A DNA stretch of 64,000 bases from Azotobacter salinestris (lineage in GTDB: Bacteria > Pseudomonadota > Gammaproteobacteria > Pseudomonadales > Pseudomonadaceae). Below, piece by piece: positions 58,048 to 64,000 of the stretch (position 1 is its first letter; each line of letters begins with the position of its first letter). Under the pieces are notes generated by a model that saw nothing but the letters and a program-made list of their open reading frames with translations, did not search any database and was not told where the DNA came from. The position numbers and the translations under genes were made by a program. The DNA lies in contig NZ_CP045302.1 of NCBI RefSeq assembly GCF_009363155.1, forward strand, positions 4,487,001 through 4,551,000, given 5' to 3'.

Positions 58048-58989
58048 TCAGCCGGTTGCCGTTCCCACCGACCCCGCGCGGCCGGCCGGCAGGCCGGGAA
58101 GTTGCCCGAGCCGTCGGCGGTATTCGCTGGGCGTCTCATGCATTTCATGGCGGAAGTGGCGGTTGAAGTTCGACAGGTTGCCGTAGCCGACCTGAAAGCA
58201 GATGTCCGCGATCGACTGCCGGCTTTGCAGCAGCAGGCGGCAGGCCCGCTGGATGCGCAGCTTGCGGATCAGGTCGACGAAGGTGTGCCCGGTCGTGCGC
58301 TTGAAGAAGCGCGAGAAGGCCGGCTCGCTCATCTGCAGGCGCTGGGCAATGACCGACAGGCGGATCTCGCCGGCCAGATCGGCCAGGATGTAGTCGAACA
58401 CCTGATTGATTCGCCTGGTCGTCAGGCTGTCCAGCAGGGGCGAGTAATGAGGGCTGGCCAGCGCGCGGCTCTCGTCGGCGCCGGCCCGGGCCAGGGTGTC
58501 CAGGAGCGACAGAAACAGCACCAGGCGCCCGAGGCCGTCCGTCTGCCCGATGGCCTCGAGCAACCGGGCGGCACTACGGGCCGTCTCGCCCGTGAACTCG
58601 ACGCCCTGCCGGGCCCGCTCGAACAGGGGCTGCAGATCGCCCAGTTCTGGCAGGCTTTCGCGCAGCCTCAGCAGACTTTCCCCGTCGAACTGCAGGACCA
58701 CATCGCGTCCCCGGATGCATTGCCCCGGCGCCAGATCGCTGATCCAGTCGTGGGGCAGCCCGGGGCCCATCAGCGCCACGTGGCCGGGGCCGAAGTGGCC
58801 GATATGATCCCCGGCGAGCAGCTTGCCGGTGCCTCGACGGATCAGGTGAATCTCGAACTCGGGGTGATGATTCCAGCGTGCCAATGGGAAGGGATAATCG
58901 TGCTCGTACCAGCGGAAGCTGTGCTGCGGCTCGTTGAGGATCACCTCGAGATCCGAGGGCCTTCCACCGAATTCGCTCATCATCATCAC
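58048..58989 (-). CDS. AraC-family regulator of the polyol operon
   Basis: 313-residue AraC/XylS regulator. An N-terminal cupin (HHPEFEIHLIRRGTGKLLAGDH) is the sugar-sensing domain. The C-terminal double HTH reads IRLSVIAQRLQMSEPAFSRFFKRTTGHTFV and SIADICFQVGYGNLSNFNRHF. Four in-frame ATGs open the gene. It is the third gene of a minus-strand operon after the permease and dehydrogenase (44-nt gap), so it is probably self-regulated and activates the operon on a polyol. Confidence 0.92.
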   Translation of the reverse strand: MMMMSEFGGRPSDLEVILNEPQHSFRWYEHDYPFPLARWNHHPEFEIHLIRRGTGKLLAGDHIGHFGPGHVALMGPGLPHDWISDLAPGQCIRGRDVVLQFDGESLLRLRESLPELGDLQPLFERARQGVEFTGETARSAARLLEAIGQTDGLGRLVLFLSLLDTLARAGADESRALASPHYSPLLDSLTTRRINQVFDYILADLAGEIRLSVIAQRLQMSEPAFSRFFKRTTGHTFVDLIRKLRIQRACRLLLQSRQSIADICFQVGYGNLSNFNRHFRHEMHETPSEYRRRLGQLPGLPAGRAGSVGTATG

Positions 58990-59033
58990 CCGGCGACTTC
59001 CTCTGGCTGCTCCTCGGAGAGTAGCCGCCGCGA

Positions 59034-60074
59034 TCAGCCGTCGGCAAAGGTGATTTGCACCTTCACATCGCCAGGCTGGGCACTGGCGGCCCGCTCGAAG
59101 GCCTCGACGCCCCGTTCGAAGGGGTAGGTCGCCGAGATCAGCGGCTTCAGGTCGACCTTGCCGCTGGCGATCAGGTTCACGGCCCGCTCGTAGACATTGG
59201 CGTAGCGGAACACGGTCTCGATGCGGATCTCCTTGGCCTGGGCCGCCACCACGTCGAAAGGCACCGGCTCGACCGGCATGCCCACTAGCACCAGCGCGCC
59301 GCCGGGGCTGACGGTCGCCAGCGCATCGCTATAGGCGCGGGCACTGCCGCTGGCCTCGAACACCACGTCCGCACCCCAGCCGCCGGTGGCCTCGGCCACC
59401 TTGTCCTTCAGGGAGTGCGCCTTCACGTTGACGGCGGTGATGCCTTCGTAGCGCCCGGCGATGGCCAGTTTTTCCTCCATCAGGTCGGACACCAGCACCT
59501 GGCTCGCGCCGCCGGCCAGGGCGGCCAGGGCGGTCATCATGCCGATGGTGCCGGCGCCGATGACCACGGCGACATCGCCGGGCTTGATGCGCGCCTTGAC
59601 GGCTGCCTGCATGCCGATCGCGAAGGGTTCCACCAGCGCGCCTTCGGCAAAGCTGACGTGATCGGGCAGCTTGTAGGCGAAGGCCGCCGGATGGACGACT
59701 TCCGGGGTCAGGCAGCCATGCACCGGCGGGGTGGCCCAGAACACCACCGCCGGATCGACGTTGTAGAGCCCCAGGCGCGAGGCTTTGGACGTGGGATCGG
59801 GAATGCCGGGCTCCATGCAGACGCGATCGCCCTTGGTCAGGTGCGTCACATTGCTGCCGACTTCGACGACCGTGCCGGCCGCCTCGTGCCCCAGCACCAT
59901 CGGCTGATCGACAATGAACGGGCCGATCCGGCCATGGGTGTAGTAATGCACGTCGCTGCCGCACACGCCCACGGTATGGATGCGGATGCGCACATCGTCC
60001 GGACCCAGGGTCAGGGGCAGATCGATGTCGCGGATCTTCAGGTCGTGTTGCTTTTCCAGGACCAGAGCTTTCAT
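59034..60074 (-). CDS. Zn-dependent polyol dehydrogenase (xylitol/sorbitol type)
   Basis: 346-residue MDR alcohol dehydrogenase. Zinc ligands sit in [17 protein letters not shown] and [13 protein letters not shown] with [10 protein letters not shown], the sorbitol/xylitol dehydrogenase pattern; the nucleotide fold is [14 protein letters not shown]. The structural zinc Cys cluster is missing, as in sorbitol dehydrogenases (the region reads [16 protein letters not shown]). NAD+-linked oxidation of a polyol such as xylitol, sorbitol or arabinitol to the ketose is expected. It lies 13 nt downstream of the permease gene. Confidence 0.9.
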   Translation of the reverse strand: MKALVLEKQHDLKIRDIDLPLTLGPDDVRIRIHTVGVCGSDVHYYTHGRIGPFIVDQPMVLGHEAAGTVVEVGSNVTHLTKGDRVCMEPGIPDPTSKASRLGLYNVDPAVVFWATPPVHGCLTPEVVHPAAFAYKLPDHVSFAEGALVEPFAIGMQAAVKARIKPGDVAVVIGAGTIGMMTALAALAGGASQVLVSDLMEEKLAIAGRYEGITAVNVKAHSLKDKVAEATGGWGADVVFEASGSARAYSDALATVSPGGALVLVGMPVEPVPFDVVAAQAKEIRIETVFRYANVYERAVNLIASGKVDLKPLISATYPFERGVEAFERAASAQPGDVKVQITFADG

Positions 60075-60087
60075 GGATGGCCTCTCC

Positions 60088-61395
60088 TTAGATGGCTTTG
60101 CTGGTGTTCGATGGATGCGAAATGGGAAGGCCGGGCTTGGCCTGGTGTTCGAGTCCGGGCTGCTCGACGTGGATGAAGTAAGTCAGCACCATCCCGACCA
60201 GGTAGAGCAGGGCGTAGATCCAGACCACGCCCTCCACGCCCACCGCGGAAATGGTCAGGGTGGCGATGGCCGGGCCCATGAAGTTGGAAAGGCCGGCGGC
60301 CAGGTTGTGGGCCGAGATGGCCGCGCCCTTGTGCTCCGGGGCCATGGCCGGAAAGATCGCGCCCATCGGCACGAAGGCGGACACGCCGATGCCCAGGAAG
60401 ACCGCGGCCAGGATGGCGGCCGGGAAGCTGGCGCCGTAGGTGAGCGGCACGTAGTAGAAGGCCAGGGTGGCGAGCGCGCATCCGGCGCAACCGAACCAGC
60501 GCATCTGGAACACCCAGCCGATCCGGTCGCCGATCAGGCCCCACATCACGTTGGTGAAGATGGTGACGATGAACAGGGCGCCCCAGACGCGCAGCCATTG
60601 CTCCATGCTGAAGCCCACCTCGGGCGAGGTGAAGAACAGCGGCATGACCACGGGGAAGCCGAACAGCGTCAGGTTGCAGATGATCCGCACGAGGGCGGCG
60701 ACGAGGATGCTGCGGTGCTGGAAAAGGATGGTGACGCCACGGCCCAGCTCACGAAAACGCCCGGCCAGATCCCGGTGGGCGCCGTTATCGTCCGCCTGCC
60801 GATCCTTTACCAGGAACACGACCATGGCGCCCGCTATCGCCACCCAGGCGACGGCCATCCATAGTGTGCCCATGAAGCCGATATGGGGGATGCTGAAACT
60901 GGGCAGGTAAGTGCCGAGAAAACCGATGCCGATCGAATACATCGTCCAGTACCAACCCATGGCCGAAGCCAGACGGGCGCGTGGCGCCACTTGGGCGACC
61001 CAGACGACGAAGGCATAAATGAACAGGGGATAGGCCAGCCCCCGAATGCCGTAGAACAACAGCATCAAGGCGTAGTTCTTTTCTTCCAGGCCGAAGAGCA
61101 GGAAAAGAACATGGAAGACGATCCAGGCGATTACGCCGATGCGCATGATCCGTCTCGGCCCGAATACGTCGGCCAATACTCCCGAACTCCAGCTGGACAG
61201 GGCTGCCAGCAATCCATAAACGGTGAAGAGAAGGGATGCCTGTGTGGCCGAGAAGCCGAGATCGACGACGTAGCGCGACAGAAAGGCCAGTTCGATGCCG
61301 TCTCCCGTCATGAACAAGGCAATGGCGATATAGCCCCATATGAGCGACAAGGGCATGCCGAGCAGCAGCCCTCGCGACTCTTCGCGATGAGTCAT
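60088..61395 (-). CDS. MFS polyol permease
   Basis: 435-residue twelve-helix MFS transporter of the polyol permease group (RbtT/DalT-like), importing ribitol, arabitol, xylitol or similar. [30 protein letters not shown] is the family opening, and the cytoplasmic loop [16 protein letters not shown] is the MFS A-motif variant. First gene of the permease-dehydrogenase-AraC operon. No kinase or ketose-handling gene is visible nearby, so the pathway is incomplete within the window. Confidence 0.9.
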   Translation of the reverse strand: MTHREESRGLLLGMPLSLIWGYIAIALFMTGDGIELAFLSRYVVDLGFSATQASLLFTVYGLLAALSSWSSGVLADVFGPRRIMRIGVIAWIVFHVLFLLFGLEEKNYALMLLFYGIRGLAYPLFIYAFVVWVAQVAPRARLASAMGWYWTMYSIGIGFLGTYLPSFSIPHIGFMGTLWMAVAWVAIAGAMVVFLVKDRQADDNGAHRDLAGRFRELGRGVTILFQHRSILVAALVRIICNLTLFGFPVVMPLFFTSPEVGFSMEQWLRVWGALFIVTIFTNVMWGLIGDRIGWVFQMRWFGCAGCALATLAFYYVPLTYGASFPAAILAAVFLGIGVSAFVPMGAIFPAMAPEHKGAAISAHNLAAGLSNFMGPAIATLTISAVGVEGVVWIYALLYLVGMVLTYFIHVEQPGLEHQAKPGLPISHPSNTSKAI

Positions 61396-61785
61396 GGTGT
61401 TTTCCTTTGTTGTAGTTGTAGGTGAATATGGCCGTCAGTTGACGGTCGGCGGATTAAAACTAACGAGGAGATGGCTTGACTGGCTAGCGCGCTTCTTTCC
61501 GGGGGGTGATACTTTTTTGCGGCGCCGTCCGAATGCGAAAGTCGGTAATGACAGAATGATGTAAAAGATCGAACGCTTATCTCTGCAGAAACTTCATGGT
61601 CCGCAGAGTGATGATCAAGAAAAATTGATCTGAACTTCCATGCCGTTATTCAAGATCTTTTTATTGCATCGATAACTTTCGAAACCGATCGTCGGCCGAC
61701 CGCGAAAGTTGTACGCCCCCGTTGTTTGCAACGCGCCGATGGGCGTGGCCGGTCAGTCGGTTCCCGGCGGTGGGGCAGGCTCCGG
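61396..61785. promoter_or_regulatory. Upstream region of the polyol operon with two inverted repeats
   Basis: A 390-nt gap without a gene. Inverted repeats CTCTGC-N16-GCAGAG (61581-61608) and GATCAA-GAAAAA-TTGATC (61613-61630) lie about 190-235 nt upstream of the permease start. They are candidates for AraC-regulator binding or for the 3' end of the convergent-facing AraC gene. Confidence 0.4.
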
Positions 61786-62673
61786 CTAGAGGCGCTCCTG
61801 CCGCACCTGGCTGCGGAATTCGCTGGGCGTCAGGCGGGTGTGCCGGCGGAAGAAGCGGCTGAAATAGCCCTCGTCGGAAAAGCCCAGGTCGTGGGCGATC
61901 TCCTTGATGCTGCGGCTGGAATAGGCCAGCTCGCGCTTGGCCTCGAGCAGCAGGCGGGCGTTGATCGCCGCCAGTGGGCTCATGCCCAGCTGTTCCTGGC
62001 AGAGCCGGCCGAGAGTCGCCAGGGGCATGCCGAGCAGGTCGGCGTAGTCGCTGACCGGACGATGGCTGCGAAAATGGATCTCCACCTGTTCGCGGAACTG
62101 GCGGATCTGCTGGCTGCGTCGGCCGCGCGGCTGCCCCGGCTCGGCCGCGGCCGACTCGCCCAGACGAGCGATGTGCACGACCAGCGCCAGCAGCAGGGCG
62201 GTGCTGCAGGCCGCATGCTCGCGGCCGCGGGCCAGGTATTCCTCCTCGAGGGCGGCGAACAGCGGCAGCAGCGGGTCTTCCGCGGCCGTCCAGCGCGGCA
62301 GGTCGATCAGCTGGCGGCTGCGCAGCAGCGGCAGCAGGCCGGGGGAGAGGACTTCGGCGACCGACTCCAGCGGCTGCTGCAGGGCGGTGATCACCTTGCC
62401 CTCCACCGGCCCCTGCCAGTCGAAGCCGTGCACGCTCTGCGCCGGGATATGGATGATGCAGGGCGCGCGGGCGGCCAGGCGGACGCTGTCGCAGAGCACC
62501 TGGCCGCCACCCTGCTGCAGGTAGAGGATCTGCAGCTGGCTGTCGTGTCGATGCGGCTCGATCGACCAGTCGTGGGCGCCGGAGCGGTTGGAAATGGTCT
62601 CCACGTGGAGAGACTCGTGCCAGACCGGCTGGGCGGCCTCGCCATAGAGGGCGTAGCTGGGAATCTTGTTCAT
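61786..62673 (-). CDS. AraC-family regulator, PobR/PobC-like
   Basis: 295-residue AraC/XylS regulator. N-terminal cupin (HRHDSQLQILYLQQGGGQVLCD, then IIHIPAQSVHGFDW) and C-terminal HTH (SIKEIAHDLGFSDEGYFSRFFRRHTRLTPSEFR) resemble the AraC-type regulators that activate pobA (4-hydroxybenzoate hydroxylase). The expected divergent target is not present because an IS630 element lies immediately upstream; it may continue beyond the window. ATG at 62673; the insertion starts 32 nt upstream of it. Confidence 0.88.
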   Translation of the reverse strand: MNKIPSYALYGEAAQPVWHESLHVETISNRSGAHDWSIEPHRHDSQLQILYLQQGGGQVLCDSVRLAARAPCIIHIPAQSVHGFDWQGPVEGKVITALQQPLESVAEVLSPGLLPLLRSRQLIDLPRWTAAEDPLLPLFAALEEEYLARGREHAACSTALLLALVVHIARLGESAAAEPGQPRGRRSQQIRQFREQVEIHFRSHRPVSDYADLLGMPLATLGRLCQEQLGMSPLAAINARLLLEAKRELAYSSRSIKEIAHDLGFSDEGYFSRFFRRHTRLTPSEFRSQVRQERL

Positions 62674-62705
62674 TGTTGTTCCGGGCTCCTTGCCTCCTTT
62701 GATTA

Positions 62706-63805
62706 TTAAGGTGGCCCTTAAATAGACGTCTAGTTAGACTTCAGGCATGGAAAAGATCGACGCCCGCAAACTGACCGCAGAGAGTCGCAAGCTGCTTCGC
62801 CAGATAGTGATTCGCCTGCGCCAGCAGTCCAACATGAAAGTCGAGGAGTTGGCCTCGGTCACCGGTGTGCATCCGACCACCATCAAGACTTGGCTGACCC
62901 GTGCCAACCGCGAGGGCGCGCAAGCCCTGGAGGAAAAGCGTCGGGGGCGCCCGGCGGGCGCCTGCCGCAAGCTGACGCCGGCCGACGAGCAGTGGCTGCG
63001 CGAGCAAATCGTCGAGCAACCCCCGCAGCAGCTGCAGTTGCCGTTTGCCCTGTGGACGCGCCCGGCCATCAAGGCGCTGGCCAGGGAACGCCTCGGGATC
63101 GAGCTGCAGGACCGGTTGATCGGCAAGTATCTCAAGCGCTGGGGGTTTACGCCTCAGCGTCCCGTGAAGCGGGCGCAGGAGCAGCGGCCGGAGGACATCG
63201 AGCGCTGGCTGAAGCAGACCTACCCCCAGGTCAAGGCGCGCGCCGCTGCCGAAGGAGCGGTGATTCACTGGGGGGACGAAACCGCAGTCAAGGAGGATGC
63301 GAACTGGATACGCGGCTACGCCCCCAGGGGCCAGACGCCAGTGCTGGCGACGCCCACTCGCTGGCACAAGCTGTCGATGATCTCCGCAATTTCGCCCCGT
63401 GGCGAGGTGGCCTTCCAGATCGTCGAAGGCAGTATCAACGCGCTGCGTTTCATCGACTTCCTGAGCCGCCTCGTTGAAGGGACACCGCAGAAGATCTTCC
63501 TGGTGGTCGATAACCTGCGCGTCCACCATGCCAAGGTGGTCAGCGAGTGGCTCAGTGACAAGCAGGACAGGATCGAACTGGTGTTCCTACCACCCTATGC
63601 GCCCGAGTCCAATCCCGACGAGTACCTGAATCGGGATTTCAAGACGGCGCTGCGCAGCGGCCCGGTCAGCCATGACAAGGCCAGCCTGCTGGACAAGGCG
63701 ATGGCTTTCATGAACACACTCGGCAGCTTGCCCGACAAGGTCATGGCCTATTTCCAGCATCCTGCAGCACGCTATGCCATGGCGTGAATTTAAGGGCCTG
63801 ATTAA
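62706..63805 (+). mobile_element. IS630-family insertion sequence, intact
   Basis: 1100 bp. Terminal inverted repeats are TTAAGGTGGCCCTTAAATAG (left) and TTAATCAGGCCCTTAAATTC (right end read inward). It is flanked by TA on both sides (62704-62705 and 63806-63807), the target duplication of the IS630/Tc1 group. One uninterrupted transposase gene lies inside. It sits between a PobR-like regulator and what was probably its divergent promoter region. Confidence 0.9.
62747..63787 (+). CDS. IS630-family transposase
   Basis: 346-residue DDE transposase. N-terminal HTH (MKVEELASVTGVHPTTIKTW, with a winged-helix RRGRPAG linker), then the DDE_3 catalytic domain: the first Asp in VIHWGDETAV, the second in FLVVDNLRVHHAK, and the third acidic residue in PPYAPESNPDEYLN. 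The frame is intact and both ends of the element are present, so it is potentially active. Confidence 0.94.
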   Translation: MEKIDARKLTAESRKLLRQIVIRLRQQSNMKVEELASVTGVHPTTIKTWLTRANREGAQALEEKRRGRPAGACRKLTPADEQWLREQIVEQPPQQLQLPFALWTRPAIKALARERLGIELQDRLIGKYLKRWGFTPQRPVKRAQEQRPEDIERWLKQTYPQVKARAAAEGAVIHWGDETAVKEDANWIRGYAPRGQTPVLATPTRWHKLSMISAISPRGEVAFQIVEGSINALRFIDFLSRLVEGTPQKIFLVVDNLRVHHAKVVSEWLSDKQDRIELVFLPPYAPESNPDEYLNRDFKTALRSGPVSHDKASLLDKAMAFMNTLGSLPDKVMAYFQHPAARYAMA

Positions 63806-63807
63806 TA

Positions 63808-64000
63808 GCCCGAGGCGGCCGGGCCGGTCAATGCGACTCTTCCCGGAGGCGCTTTTTTGTTCGAAATGTCGGGGCGGTTGTCGATTTCGTCCATTCTGGA
63901 ACGCCGTCACGTCCTCCTAACATCCGCCTCACGTGCAGGGCCGGAAGGCCCGACGCGCCAACAACAATAAAACGCGGCGCCACGGCGCGCCGCCCTGCGT
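63808..64000. other. Non-coding end of the window
   Basis: 193 nt right of the IS element, with no recognisable gene start. It includes an AACAACAATAAAA stretch (about 63960-63972) of the sort often found before a leader, and is probably the original upstream DNA of the PobR-like gene and its divergent neighbour. Confidence 0.4.

Overview
The window is high-GC gammaproteobacterial chromosome that reads as Pseudomonadaceae, most likely Azotobacter. Several gene orders match the Pseudomonas core: dnaX-ybaB-recR; an FNR/ANR-type regulator, hemN and a cco cluster; acnA-rlmM-tusA; aminotransferase-uvrB-gltX. An FNR-type regulator (CydR) directly upstream of a long-Q-loop cytochrome bd operon is the arrangement known from Azotobacter vinelandii. 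Two pure RTX-repeat proteins also fit that genus. The species assignment is inference.

Layout. 1-3.1 kb: a PhnD/PhnC/PhnE/PhnE oxyanion ABC importer (minus strand). 3.1-4.7 kb: extragenic palindromes, dgkA and a hydroxypyruvate-isomerase-like gene. 4.7-6.0 kb: a frameshifted IS3-family element. 6.1-7.4 kb: the SRP 4.5S RNA, then a small minus-strand unit with a sigma-54-type promoter, two upstream palindromic sites, a 28-residue membrane peptide, a 64-codon ORF and a terminator. 7.4-10.5 kb: dnaX, ybaB, recR. 10.6-15.3 kb: cydP-cydA-cydB-cydX-ybgE and its likely regulator cydR, with two FNR-type boxes between them. 15.4-25.6 kb: hemN, a TauE/SafE-type protein, ccoS, ccoI, ccoH, ccoG and ccoNOQP. 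Together these form a roughly 15-kb respiratory island for microaerobic haem synthesis, cbb3 oxidase and bd oxidase.

26-43.8 kb is mostly housekeeping: an alpha/beta hydrolase, an unknown exported protein, acnA, rlmM, tusA, a ComEA-like helix-hairpin-helix protein, tRNA-Asn, an aminotransferase, uvrB, gltX, an MscS channel, an oxaloacetate decarboxylase-like enzyme, a PhoD-like phosphatase and a RluA-family pseudouridine synthase. 43.8-54.2 kb is accessory and metabolic: Hsp20, an AEC carrier, a 4-OT tautomerase, a patatin, an SDR, and an IclR regulator divergent from an AroE-like dehydrogenase, two FAD_binding_2 flavoproteins and a NIPSNAP protein. The last group looks like an IclR-controlled catabolic cluster for an unidentified alicyclic or hydroaromatic compound. 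55.1-58.0 kb: two paralogous RTX proteins without any enzymatic domain, and a DUF2934 protein. 58.0-61.4 kb: a polyol operon (polyol permease, xylitol/sorbitol-type dehydrogenase, AraC regulator). 61.8-63.8 kb: a PobR-like AraC regulator whose upstream region has been invaded by an intact IS630-family element.

The most unusual signals are the sigma-54-type small-protein unit between ffs and dnaX, the catalysis-free RTX pair with a 91-residue internal duplication, and the IclR/AroE-like/flavoprotein/NIPSNAP cluster. No CRISPR array, prophage, plasmid origin or rRNA was seen.
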